Shown here in pieces: positions 45,567 to 54,614 of a DNA stretch of 64,000 nt. This DNA comes from Clostridium ganghwense (GTDB taxonomy: Bacteria; Bacillota; Clostridia; Clostridiales; Clostridiaceae). The position numbers were made by a program, and so were the translations under genes. The notes below the pieces were generated by a model. The model was not told the DNA's origin and did no database searches. It was given only the letters and a program-made list of their open reading frames with translations. The DNA is taken from contig NZ_JAPQES010000001.1 of NCBI RefSeq assembly GCF_026735165.1, positions 1,116,001 through 1,180,000 of the forward strand, written 5' to 3'. Every line of letters starts with the position of its first letter. The stretch's first letter is position 1.

Positions 45567-46061
45567 TTAATTAATTTCTTCACTTGTCCAATTTATATTC
45601 ATATAAAAATCATTTACTTCTTTATCTAACTTAATAAATAAGCATCCATTTGGAAGTATTATTAAAACTGAATCATTTAATATACTACATTCTTCATTTT
45701 TTAGAAGCTCATTTCTTTTTATCTCTAGTTTTTTATTGTCTTCTTCACTTTCATTTTTGGTTTTTATACTGAAAACTCCGCCTATTTTGTCCCCTATTGT
45801 ACTTTCATCTAAGATTTCAAATACTTCTTCATATAATTCTTCTTCTTCTCCACCCATAAGCCACATCTTGTTAGGAATATCTTTATTTAAAACCTTAATA
45901 TCTTCTATTGTACATATATTATTACTATCAGCGGGGTTTTTTATAACTATATAGTTGAATTTTTCCTTTTTATTAATACTAATTCTCTCTTCTTTTCCTA
46001 AAATTTGTTCTTCATATTCTTTTTTATCCTCATTTTCTTTTTTTACAATAAATACTTTCAT
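45567..46061 (-). CDS. Hypothetical protein, acidic and charged
   Basis: 164 residues starting MKVFIVKKENEDKKEYEEQI. It is rich in Glu, Lys and Asn with no signal peptide and no membrane helix. A central stretch KMWLMGGEEEELYEEVFEIL and the C-terminal SILNDSVLIILPNGCLFIKL suggest an alpha/beta cytoplasmic protein. I do not recognise a family. GGTGAGAA upstream is a modest ribosome site. It has its own terminator and no close neighbours on the same strand. Confidence 0.6.
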   Translation of the reverse strand: MKVFIVKKENEDKKEYEEQILGKEERISINKKEKFNYIVIKNPADSNNICTIEDIKVLNKDIPNKMWLMGGEEEELYEEVFEILDESTIGDKIGGVFSIKTKNESEEDNKKLEIKRNELLKNEECSILNDSVLIILPNGCLFIKLDKEVNDFYMNINWTSEEIN

Positions 46062-46163
46062 TTTCTCACCTTATTTCTACTGTTTTTACCTTCTATAGTA
46101 ATAATCTATTCGTTGATTTAACTAAGGTGATAAAAACTTTTTAAAACAGAATAGAATAATGTT

Positions 46164-46488
46164 GATTTTCTTCCTTGTGTCAGAAAATCTTTGAATTTAA
46201 AGGAGTTTTTTCATGCTTTGCGTGGCCCGTAAAGGAATTGAGATTAAATAAACCTTTTGAAAAACTTCTACACTTTTTTGGATAAAAGAGTTTTATTTAA
46301 CATTTATTTTAAAATAAAGGCGTTTAGCCTTATATCAAGTAATGTTTATCTTGAGCTATCACTCTTAGTGTTTATCAGCCCTTTAGTTGGCGGAATAATA
46401 GTAAAAGCTAGTGAAAAATTCAATTTTTCACTAGCTTTTTTGTTCTTTTAATTTTGTTGAAAGATTTTCTGACCTAAGGAAGAAAATC
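46164..46488. mobile_element. 325-bp MITE-like element with 29-bp terminal inverted repeats
   Basis: The left end (46164-46192, gattttcttccttgtgtcag then aaaatcttt) and the right end (46460-46488) are inverted repeats matching 27 of 29 positions. Each end is itself a hairpin (gattttct / agaaaatc). The interior carries a small hairpin (aaggcgtttagcctt) and an intrinsic terminator for the plus strand. No credible ORF and no clear target-site duplication. Either a miniature transposon or a structured non-coding RNA locus. Confidence 0.55.
46403..46440 (+). terminator. Terminator inside the 325-bp element
   Basis: Perfect 18-bp stem (46403-46420 with 46422-46439, core agctagtgaaaaatt), followed by a T-rich tail. 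No gene ends there on the plus strand, which implies a non-coding transcript starting within about 250-350 bp upstream. Confidence 0.7.
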
Positions 46489-46528
46489 CGCCTCCCCTAG
46501 TACCTAAGAAAATTACTTTACGATATTA

Positions 46529-46804
46529 TCATTTATTGCATGAAGTTCCATTAATTACTCTTTTGAATGCTTTAATGTTTGGTAAATTTTTAACAGTCAA
46601 ATGCGAAGCAATATAATCTCTCCCCTTCTTACACATCATTTCCGTAAGCAAACTTGAAAAAAGAGTTATTGGAATATCTTTTCTATTTTGAAAATCTATA
46701 ATTATGCTTTCGTCTATGTTATCTTCAACAAATTCTCTTAATAACACTTCATCTTCGTATTTTATTTCTTCCCCTAAAAAATCGTTAATATTAATTTCCT
46801 TCAT
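46529..46804 (-). CDS. Small STAS-like DUF4325-type protein
   Basis: 91 residues from ATG 46804, after GGGGGGAAAG; a 10-residue longer reading lacks a site. The sequence KYEDEVLLREFVEDNID, SIIIDFQNRKDIPITLFSSLL and TVKNLPNIKAFKRVI has the strand-helix pattern of DUF4325/STAS-like proteins, which often pair with anti-sigma-type kinases. No such partner is adjacent. The family call is tentative; the gene itself is credible. Confidence 0.6.
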   Translation of the reverse strand: MKEININDFLGEEIKYEDEVLLREFVEDNIDESIIIDFQNRKDIPITLFSSLLTEMMCKKGRDYIASHLTVKNLPNIKAFKRVINGTSCNK

Positions 46805-46983
46805 AACTTTCCCCCCACTTATTATGAATTCCATATAAACCTTATTTTATAATGTCATATAACGAAGCTATATTTTCAGAATTTTATAATAACTTACTAA
46901 TTATACTATACATAAATATTCCAAATGCTACAACTATTTGATAATTTTTTCTCATAAATATTTTATTTAAAATATTTTTTTTA

Positions 46984-47757
46984 TTAAATATTTAATAATT
47001 TATAAGAAATATCTAAAATTTCTTGGTTATTTGAGGAGTTAAATATTTTAACCTTACCCTTTTTATCTTTTAAATTAATAAATTTATTAATTATAAGTTG
47101 CCTTTTTAATTGAGCAGCTGTACCCTTGCTTCCATCTATAATTTTAACTTTGCCCCCAAGTATATTAATCAATTCTTTTTTAATAAAAGGATAATGAGTA
47201 CATCCTAAAACTACTGAAGTTATTTTTTGAACTTCTAAATTAGAAAACTTACCTTTTATAAAATCATTTATTTCATTACCTTCTAGTATTCCTTGTTCTA
47301 TAAATTCTACAAGTCCAGCACAAGGTAATGGAATAATATCAGCTTTACTTTTATATCTTGTCATAAGATTATTAAATTTTTTTTCTGTTAAAGTCATAGG
47401 AGTTGCCATTATTACTATCTTACCGTTTTTACTTAATTCAACAGCTGGTTTTAATGCTGGTTCTATTCCTATTATAGGAATATTCTTATATGTACTTCTT
47501 AACTGCTGAATAGCAGCACTTGTGGCAGTATTACATGCAACTACAATAGCTTTAACATTATATTTTAATAAAAATTCTACTGCATCGAAACTTAATTTTC
47601 TTACTTCATCAACACTTTTAATACCATAAGGAGCATTTTTAGAATCTCCAAGATAAATAAAATCTTCATTTGGGAGCAATTTTATAGCTTGTTTCAAAAC
47701 ACTTAATCCCCCTACTCCCGAATCAAAAAAACCTATAGGATTATCCTTAACATCCAT
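46984..47757 (-). CDS. murI: Glutamate racemase
   Basis: 257 residues. MurI makes D-glutamate for peptidoglycan. The conserved motifs are IGFFDSGVGGLSVLKQAIK, DSKNAPYG, VVACNTATSAAI with the first catalytic cysteine near 75, and VLGCTHYPFIKKEL with the second near 185. The start at 47757 gives the standard N-terminus. The best ribosome site, GGAGGTGA, lies 42 bases upstream and is separated from the ATG by an 11-bp hairpin; a weak AGG sits nearer. No terminator is obvious after the stop. Confidence 0.96.
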   Translation of the reverse strand: MDVKDNPIGFFDSGVGGLSVLKQAIKLLPNEDFIYLGDSKNAPYGIKSVDEVRKLSFDAVEFLLKYNVKAIVVACNTATSAAIQQLRSTYKNIPIIGIEPALKPAVELSKNGKIVIMATPMTLTEKKFNNLMTRYKSKADIIPLPCAGLVEFIEQGILEGNEINDFIKGKFSNLEVQKITSVVLGCTHYPFIKKELINILGGKVKIIDGSKGTAAQLKRQLIINKFINLKDKKGKVKIFNSSNNQEILDISYKLLNI

Positions 47758-47765
47758 TATTTAAC

Positions 47766-47806
47766 CTGATTTATAGCCTTACTTACTATAAATCAGACTC
47801 ACCTCC
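47766..47806 (-). promoter_or_regulatory. Hairpin between ribosome site and murI start
   Basis: ctgatttatag (47766-47776) and ctataaatcag (47786-47796) form a perfect 11-bp stem. GGAGGTGA (47799-47806) lies on its upstream side and the murI ATG eight bases past its other side. Folding would bring ribosome site and start into normal distance. Confidence 0.5.
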
Positions 47807-47809
47807 ATT

Positions 47810-48166
47810 CTTACCACAGTTATGATAATATTGAAATTATATCCATATATAAAATAATTATCAACTCTTAAAATAATTAAGACTTGAAAAATAATATTTA
47901 ATAAATTTTAATTATTCATTACAAAATTTACTCATAATATAAATTATACTTCACAAATACTTTCAATACTACCTTTATAAATTTCTAATAAAATCGTTAT
48001 TTAAACCTTTACATTTTAATTCTTTATCAAAATTTTATAATATCATTGACAATTTATCAATTTTATAATAGAATTTTTTTATAATTTTTAAAATAATACG
48101 GCTTAAAATGACAAATATAAAAAATACACCAATAACACTACTATAAAAATCCAGAGGAGGAAAATT
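47810..48166. other. AT-rich intergenic region between murI and glutamine synthetase
   Basis: About 350 bp, divergent promoters expected. A TTGACA occurs at 48047-48052 on the plus strand but the following TATAAT is only 12 bp away, so no promoter is called. No riboswitch or small ORF recognised. Confidence 0.45.
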
Positions 48167-50065
48167 ATGTTTAACAATCTAATCTATAATATCCCAAAAA
48201 CAGAACACTCAGAAGAAAATCTAAAAAAAGTTCTTACTGCACATCCAGAAATTAAATTTGTATCTCTTGTAGGTATAGATCTTTCTGGAAATGATACTGA
48301 TGAAAAAATTCCTATGAAAATATTCTTAGAAGACATAGATGGATTTTTAAAGGGAGCTATACAAACAGACGGTTCATCAGTTGTTCTTCCTGGCATAGCT
48401 TCATTAAATAATGCTAAAGTAGATATGATAGCAGATACTGAAGTTAATTGGTTCGTTGATTACAATTATGAAAATATTGATTTTGAAACTGGAAAACCTG
48501 TTGGATCACTTAGAATTCCTTGCTTCTTAATTCATGAAGATAAAGCAGTAGACTCAAGACATCTGCTTAAAAACTCAATAACTTATATGAAAGAAACTCT
48601 TTTAGGATTTTACAAGGATTATCCTGAACTTTTAGTTCCATATGGAATTACTGTAGATGATATAGCTGATATAGAAGCTACATCTGCAACAGAACTTGAA
48701 TTTTGGGTAAAAACTCCTCAAGAAAAAGCTCATGTAGAACAACTTTCTACATCTCAAGTATTACAAGAACAATACTGGACTAGAACTAAAGGTTCTGTAA
48801 GAACTGCTCTTGAAGAAGCACTTATTTTAATGGAAAAGTATGGTCTTGAACCTGAAATGGGTCATAAAGAAGTTGGCGGAGTAAAAGCTACACTTAGCGA
48901 AGATGGTAGCTTAACGCATATAATGGAGCAACTTGAGATAGACTGGAAATACTCTGATGCAGTACAAACAGGAGACAATGAGCTTTTTGTTAGAATTTTA
49001 GTTAAAGAAACATTTAGAAGACATGGGTTAGATGTTAATTTCCTTGCTAAACCAATAAATGGTGTTGCAGGTAGTGGTGAGCATACTCACTTAAGTATTG
49101 CATTAAAATTAAAGAACGGAAAAAGAATAAATCTATTTGCACCTACTACAAAACATTTCTTAAGTATATATGGTTATGCTTCAGTAATGGGTGTATTAAA
49201 AAATTACGAAGTTATAAATCCATTTGTATCTACGACTAATGACTCATTTAGAAGATTAAAGCCAGGATTTGAAGCACCTATATGTATTGTTACTTCATTA
49301 GGTCATTCTGTAGATATACCTTCAAGAAACAGAACAATTCTTTTAGGTGTTATTAGAGATACATCAAATCCTCTTGCTACAAGATTTGAACTTAGAGCTC
49401 CAAACCCTCATACAAACACTTACTTAGTTCTTGGTACACTATTTATGGCATGTATTGATGGTATATCTTATGCAATAACTAATAAGAAAACTGAAGATGA
49501 TTTATTAGCTGAGCTTTCTAAGAAATCTGGAACACCTGCTGACTATCTTGAAAAAGGCAGAGCTTACAGAAGTGAAGAAGATGTATTCGAAGACTATACA
49601 GAAGAAGAAAGAAAGAAGTTATTTGGTAAAGCACCTGCTACAGTATACGAAAATCTTACTAGCTTAAATAAATATCCTGAAAAAGTAGAAATACTAACAA
49701 AAGGTGATGTATTTACTGATAAAATTATAAACAGCTTCAAAACTGGTGCTGAAAAAAGATGGTTAACTGAGATAACTAATAGAATAATCCCTGGTTATAT
49801 TAATGAAATTAGAAAATACAAAATACTTCATAATGTAGAAAAAGCTCTTGATCTTGATATTTCTAATTGGCAAAAAATAAATGACTTAAGATATTACTTA
49901 ATGAAGGATTCTCATTCATCTAAATCTCTATTTACAAAAGTTATTGAAGCAGCTACTAGTGGAGATTACGCAGCTGTTTCTAATCTTCAAGTGGAAATGG
50001 ATACTAAGATGGAAGAATTAAGAAAATATTATTCAAACTACAAAAGAAATCTTCTAGACTTATAA
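48167..50065 (+). CDS. Glutamine synthetase, large form
   Basis: 632 residues, longer than the roughly 440-470 of the usual bacterial enzyme. The catalytic core is recognisable: SVVLPGIASLNNAKVDMIAD in the N-terminal beta-grasp region, SATELEFW, GSGEHTHLSIAL (the glutamate/ATP motif), SRNRTILLGVIR and FELRAPNPHTNTYLVLG. About 170 residues after the core (from DDLLAELSKKSG) are helical. It makes glutamine from glutamate, ammonia and ATP. The motifs differ from type I enough that I class it only as a large, type III-like form. GGAGGAAAA precedes the ATG. It is monocistronic, with its own terminator. Confidence 0.88.
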   Translation: MFNNLIYNIPKTEHSEENLKKVLTAHPEIKFVSLVGIDLSGNDTDEKIPMKIFLEDIDGFLKGAIQTDGSSVVLPGIASLNNAKVDMIADTEVNWFVDYNYENIDFETGKPVGSLRIPCFLIHEDKAVDSRHLLKNSITYMKETLLGFYKDYPELLVPYGITVDDIADIEATSATELEFWVKTPQEKAHVEQLSTSQVLQEQYWTRTKGSVRTALEEALILMEKYGLEPEMGHKEVGGVKATLSEDGSLTHIMEQLEIDWKYSDAVQTGDNELFVRILVKETFRRHGLDVNFLAKPINGVAGSGEHTHLSIALKLKNGKRINLFAPTTKHFLSIYGYASVMGVLKNYEVINPFVSTTNDSFRRLKPGFEAPICIVTSLGHSVDIPSRNRTILLGVIRDTSNPLATRFELRAPNPHTNTYLVLGTLFMACIDGISYAITNKKTEDDLLAELSKKSGTPADYLEKGRAYRSEEDVFEDYTEEERKKLFGKAPATVYENLTSLNKYPEKVEILTKGDVFTDKIINSFKTGAEKRWLTEITNRIIPGYINEIRKYKILHNVEKALDLDISNWQKINDLRYYLMKDSHSSKSLFTKVIEAATSGDYAAVSNLQVEMDTKMEELRKYYSNYKRNLLDL

Positions 50066-50077
50066 TATAACTTAAAT

Positions 50078-50110
50078 AAGCCAAGATTATTAATTCAATA
50101 ATCTTGGTTT
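50078..50110 (+). terminator. Terminator after glutamine synthetase
   Basis: 14-bp stem aagccaagattatt (50078-50091) / aataatcttggttt (50097-50110) with a 5-nt loop and a T-rich tail. Confidence 0.8.
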
Positions 50111-50256
50111 ATTTATTAAATTTTATTTTAATTTTCGTAAAAAATGAATTTTTTTAATTTACTGTTAATATATCTCTTTATATATTGACTAGTTTTTAAC
50201 TGTAATTTATGATTAAATTACCAAATATTATAATGTATATATGGAGGGGATATTTA

Positions 50257-50787
50257 ATGGATTTCAAAAACACCTTATCTAAAATAAGAAAAACTGCCAT
50301 TGATACTGCATCATCAGTAGCTCAATCAGCTAAAGAAGGTTCATCTGTAATAGCTAAAAAATCTGAGGAGTTAGTTGAAATATCTAAATTAACAGTATCA
50401 ATAAGTTCTGAAGAATCTAAACTTAAAGATATATACGCTGAGATAGGAAAACAAATTTGTGAAAAATACGAGCATGGAATATATATTGATCCTGATCTAG
50501 TAGAAAATTGTAATGATATAGTTAAACTAAAAACTAACGTTAAAAATATGAAAGATAGAATAATACAACTAAAGAATAAAAAATTTTGTCCTAAATGTGG
50601 AGAAGCCTTGGAATCTGAAACTGTTTTTTGTCCTAAGTGTGGCTATTCTAGTGAAAATATAAATATTACAGTAGAAGAATCTAATGAAGCTTTTGAAATT
50701 AATGAAATCCAAGGAAATATTGCTGATGAAGAAACACTTCCTGAAACTGAAATAATAGAAGAAGAAAATAAAGATACTGCTTTTTAA
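50257..50787 (+). CDS. Zinc-ribbon protein with helical N-terminus
   Basis: 176 residues from ATG 50257, after GGAGGGGAT; an earlier in-frame ATG has no site. Residues 1-105 are helical and coiled-coil-like (FKNTLSKIRKTAIDTASSVA, EESKLKDIYAEIGKQICEKY). A zinc ribbon CPKCGEALESETVFCPKCG lies near 112-130, and the C-terminus is strongly acidic. No membrane segment. Similar small zinc-ribbon proteins are common in Clostridia without known function. Confidence 0.75.
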   Translation: MDFKNTLSKIRKTAIDTASSVAQSAKEGSSVIAKKSEELVEISKLTVSISSEESKLKDIYAEIGKQICEKYEHGIYIDPDLVENCNDIVKLKTNVKNMKDRIIQLKNKKFCPKCGEALESETVFCPKCGYSSENINITVEESNEAFEINEIQGNIADEETLPETEIIEEENKDTAF

Positions 50788-50796
50788 TCTAAAACT

Positions 50797-50834
50797 TTAG
50801 GTCAAGTCATATTTTTTAATAGGACTTGACCTAA
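50797..50834 (+). terminator. Terminator after the zinc-ribbon gene
   Basis: 12-bp stem ttaggtcaagtc (50797-50808) / gacttgacctaa (50823-50834), followed by aaatatt; the tail is weak in T. Confidence 0.65.
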
Positions 50835-51099
50835 AATATTGAAGTATGATTTTATCAATTTTAGAATAATATATCAATATGAACAATTTTGTTAACTTTA
50901 TCAAAATTCTTTTCCATGCCACATTTATTTCTTATAACTTTTTAGAAATTTGCAAGTTATTTTTTGAAAATATGCAATTGAAATAATTATTTAACTCATA
51001 TATAATAGTATTATTAATATTTTTTGCATAAAAACCACTGTATATATTGCATTAATTTCAGCACCATCTATTCCCATTGACAAAAAAGGAGTGAATAAA
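50835..51099. other. Upstream region of pyruvate carboxylase
   Basis: About 265 bp of AT-rich sequence. No small ORF with a ribosome site and no stable structure were seen; promoter not assigned. Confidence 0.4.
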
Positions 51100-54000
51100 T
51101 TGATTAAAAAGTTCAAAAGAATTTTAGTGGCCAACAGAGGCGAAATCGCTATAAGAATATTTAGAGCTTGTAACGAATTAGGTATAAGAACTGTTGCCAT
51201 ATACTCTGATGAAGATAAGTGTTCTCTATTTAGAACTAAAGCAGACGAAGCTTATCAAATAGGTAAAAATCAGGGACCTATTGAGGGATACCTTAATATT
51301 GATGAAATAATAAACCTAGCACTAAAAAAAGGAGTAGATGCAATCCATCCAGGTTATGGATTCTTATCAGAAAATCCTGAATTCGCAAAAAAATGTGAAG
51401 CAGCAGGTATCGAATTTATAGGTCCTAATGCTGATATGATGGAAAAATTAGGAGACAAGATAAAATCAAAGATAGTTGCTCAAAGCGTAAATGTCCCAAC
51501 TATACCTGGTGTTGAGAAACCTGTTACCTCTGAAGATGAAGCTATAGAATTCGCAAAAGCATGTGGATATCCTATAATGCTAAAAGCTGCTGCCGGCGGT
51601 GGTGGACGTGGTATGAGAATAGTTAGAAATGAGGAAGAATTAATTCCTGCTTTTAGAAGTGCTAAAAGTGAAGCTAAGAAAGCTTTTGGTATAGATGATA
51701 TTTTTATTGAAAAATATCTAGAAAATCCTAAACACATTGAAGTACAAATTTTAGGAGATAAATCTGGAAATATAGTTCATCTTTTTGAAAGAGATTGTTC
51801 TGTTCAAAGACGTCATCAAAAAGTAATTGAATTTACTCCAGCCTTTGCACTTCCAAAGAAAAAAAGAGAAGAAATTTGCGCTGATGCTTTAAAAATAGCT
51901 AAATCTGTAAACTATAGAAATGCAGGAACTTTAGAATTTTTGGTAGACATGCATGGAAACCACTATTTCATAGAAATGAATCCTAGAATTCAAGTTGAGC
52001 ATACTGTAACGGAAATGGTAACTGGTATTGATATTGTTCAAAGCCAAATTCTAATTGCTCAAGGATATTCTTTAGATTGTAAGGAAATAGGTATATCTTC
52101 TCAAGATGATGTTAATTTTAGAGGATTTGCTATTCAATGTAGAGTTACTACAGAAGACCCTTCAAATAACTTTTTACCTGATACCGGTAGAATTGATCTT
52201 TATAGAACAGGTTCTGGATTTGGTATAAGACTTGATGGTGGTAATGGTTTTACAGGTGCTATAGTTAGCCCATACTACGACAGCTTACTTTTTAAAACTA
52301 CAGCTTGGTCTAGAACTTTTGAGGATGCTATAAGAAAATCCCTACGTTCTTTAAAAGAATTAAAAATTTCTGGGGTAAAAACTAACGTTGACTTTTTAAT
52401 TAACGTTCTAAATAATCAAGTATTTGCAAATGGTGAATGTAACACCAAATTCATTGAAGAACATAAGGAATTATTTAATATAACTACAGAAACAGATTCA
52501 GAATATAATATTCTTAAATTTATTGGTAATAAAGTTGTAAATGAAACTCACGGAACAAAAAAAGACTTTGATGTACCTCTTGTTCCAAAAATAAGTGTTC
52601 CTACAGATTTAAAAGGAACAAAACAAATACTAGATAAAAAAGGACCTGAGGGCCTTGTTAAATGGATTAAATCTCAAGAAAAATTACTTCTTACAGACAC
52701 AACTATGAGAGATGCTCATCAATCTTTAATGGCAACTAGAATGAGAACTAAAGATATGGTTAAAATAGCAAAAGCAACCTCTACCCTTGGAAAAGATTTA
52801 TTCTCTGTGGAAATGTGGGGAGGAGCAACCTTTGACGTAGCATATAGATTCTTAAAAGAATCTCCTTGGACTAGACTTGAAGAACTAAGAAAAAGAATGC
52901 CTAATGTTCTATTCCAAATGTTGTTAAGAGGATCTAATGGTGTTGGATATAAAAACTATCCTGATAATGTTATAAGAGAATTAATTGATCAATCAGCTAA
53001 ATCAGGAATTGATGTATTTAGAATTTTTGACTCTCTTAACTGGCTAAAAGGAATGGAAGTTGCAATTGACCAAGTTCTTAAAAATGGTAAGGTTGCAGAA
53101 GCTTGCATTTGCTATACTGGAGATATTTTAGATAGTTCAAAAGACAAATATTCTTTAGACTACTACGTTAAAAAAGCAAAAGAAATAGAAAAAATGGGTG
53201 CTCACATTTTAGGAATAAAGGATATGTCAGCTTTATTAAAACCTTATGCTGCATACAAACTTATTAAAGCGTTGAAAAGTGAAATATCAATACCAATACA
53301 TCTTCATACTCATGATACAACTGGAAATGGAGTAGCAACTGTAATAATGGCAGCTGAAGCTGGAGTTGACATTGTAGACACAGCCCTTAACAGTATGTCT
53401 GGACTTACAAGTCAACCTGCTCTAAACTCTGTTGTAGCAGCTCTTGAGCACACTATGAGATGTACAGGTATAGATGTAGATGGAATTCAAAAGCTTTCAG
53501 ATTATTGGGCTGCTGTAAGACCAGTTTACGCTCAATTTGAATCTGAACTAAAATCTGGTTCTACTGAAATATACAAATATGAAATACCTGGAGGCCAATA
53601 TTCAAACTTAAAACCTCAAGTTGAAAGTTTTGGTCTTGGACATAGATTTGATGAAGTTAAAGATATGTATAAGAAAGTAAATAATATGGTTGGTGATATT
53701 GTTAAAGTAACACCTTCTTCTAAAATGGTAGGTGACCTTGGAATCTTTATGGTTCAAAATAACCTAACACCAGAAAATATATTAGAAAAAGGTAAAGATA
53801 TGGCTTTCCCTGATTCTGTAGTGTCATACTTTAAGGGAATGATGGGGCAGCCAGAAGGCGGATTCCCTAAAAATCTTCAAAAAATAGTTTTAAAAGGAGA
53901 GGAGCCTATTACTTGCAGAGCAGGTGAACTTCTTCCATCTGAAGATTTTGATGCTGTCGCTAAACATCTTAAAGATAAATTTGATATTGAGCCTACTAAG

Positions 54001-54531
54001 CAAGATATTATAAGCTATACACTATATCCTGATGTATTTGAAGCTTATCTAAAATATATCAAGGAAAATGGAGATCTTAGCCGAATGGGAAGTGATATCT
54101 ACTTCCATGGATTACGTGAAGGAGAAACTTGTGAAATTGAGATAGCTGCAGGTAAAACTTTAATTATAAAACTCCTTCAAATAACTAATCTAGATAATGA
54201 AGGCCATAGAACTTTAGTATTTGAAGTTAATGGAAACAGACGTGAAATAAAGATAAAAGATAAAAAAGCTACAGCTTCTATAAACGTTGATTCACTACAA
54301 ATGGCTGATACAGATAATCCTCTTGAAATTGGTTCAAGTATACCTGGTACAGTATTAAAAGTACTTGTACAGCCTGGAGATGAAGTTAAAGAAAATGATA
54401 GCTTAATAATAATTGAAGCTATGAAAATGGAAACAAACATTACAGCTGCATCGGATGGAATGGTAGATTCTGTAATAGTTAAAGAAGGGCAGCAAGTTCA
54501 ATCAGGAGAACTCTTGATTAAACTTAAATAA
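51100..54531 (+). CDS. pyc: Pyruvate carboxylase
   Basis: 1143 residues. The start is taken as TTG 51100 (MIKKFKRILVANRGEIAIR), eight bases after AAAAGGAG; a GTG nine bases earlier overlaps the ribosome site. Domain order is biotin carboxylase (1-450; HPGYGFLSENPEFAKKCE, AAAGGGGRGMRIV), carboxyltransferase (about 520-790; LLTDTTMRDAHQSLMATRMR, HTHDTTGNGVAT), the PYC/OADA domain, and a C-terminal biotinyl domain with EAMKMETNI. It converts pyruvate and bicarbonate to oxaloacetate, refilling the partial citric acid cycle and feeding aspartate. It stands alone with its own terminator. Confidence 0.97.
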   Translation: MIKKFKRILVANRGEIAIRIFRACNELGIRTVAIYSDEDKCSLFRTKADEAYQIGKNQGPIEGYLNIDEIINLALKKGVDAIHPGYGFLSENPEFAKKCEAAGIEFIGPNADMMEKLGDKIKSKIVAQSVNVPTIPGVEKPVTSEDEAIEFAKACGYPIMLKAAAGGGGRGMRIVRNEEELIPAFRSAKSEAKKAFGIDDIFIEKYLENPKHIEVQILGDKSGNIVHLFERDCSVQRRHQKVIEFTPAFALPKKKREEICADALKIAKSVNYRNAGTLEFLVDMHGNHYFIEMNPRIQVEHTVTEMVTGIDIVQSQILIAQGYSLDCKEIGISSQDDVNFRGFAIQCRVTTEDPSNNFLPDTGRIDLYRTGSGFGIRLDGGNGFTGAIVSPYYDSLLFKTTAWSRTFEDAIRKSLRSLKELKISGVKTNVDFLINVLNNQVFANGECNTKFIEEHKELFNITTETDSEYNILKFIGNKVVNETHGTKKDFDVPLVPKISVPTDLKGTKQILDKKGPEGLVKWIKSQEKLLLTDTTMRDAHQSLMATRMRTKDMVKIAKATSTLGKDLFSVEMWGGATFDVAYRFLKESPWTRLEELRKRMPNVLFQMLLRGSNGVGYKNYPDNVIRELIDQSAKSGIDVFRIFDSLNWLKGMEVAIDQVLKNGKVAEACICYTGDILDSSKDKYSLDYYVKKAKEIEKMGAHILGIKDMSALLKPYAAYKLIKALKSEISIPIHLHTHDTTGNGVATVIMAAEAGVDIVDTALNSMSGLTSQPALNSVVAALEHTMRCTGIDVDGIQKLSDYWAAVRPVYAQFESELKSGSTEIYKYEIPGGQYSNLKPQVESFGLGHRFDEVKDMYKKVNNMVGDIVKVTPSSKMVGDLGIFMVQNNLTPENILEKGKDMAFPDSVVSYFKGMMGQPEGGFPKNLQKIVLKGEEPITCRAGELLPSEDFDAVAKHLKDKFDIEPTKQDIISYTLYPDVFEAYLKYIKENGDLSRMGSDIYFHGLREGETCEIEIAAGKTLIIKLLQITNLDNEGHRTLVFEVNGNRREIKIKDKKATASINVDSLQMADTDNPLEIGSSIPGTVLKVLVQPGDEVKENDSLIIIEAMKMETNITAASDGMVDSVIVKEGQQVQSGELLIKLK

Positions 54532-54565
54532 ATTTTCTTTGAAGCTGCATTCCCCTTATTTCTCA

Positions 54566-54593
54566 GAGTTTATGACATATATGTCATAAGCTC
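54566..54593. terminator. Terminator shared by pyc and the convergent response regulator
   Basis: Palindrome gagtttatgacatat / atgtcataagctc followed on the plus strand by tttttcc. It lies 34 bp past the pyc stop and 21 bp from the opposite gene's stop. Confidence 0.75.
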
Positions 54594-54614
54594 TTTTTCC
54601 TTATATCTATAAAA

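Noticed and set aside
46257..46451. 64-residue hydrophobic frame inside the 325-bp element
   Set aside because: It begins with TTG, has no ribosome site and ends inside the terminator hairpin.
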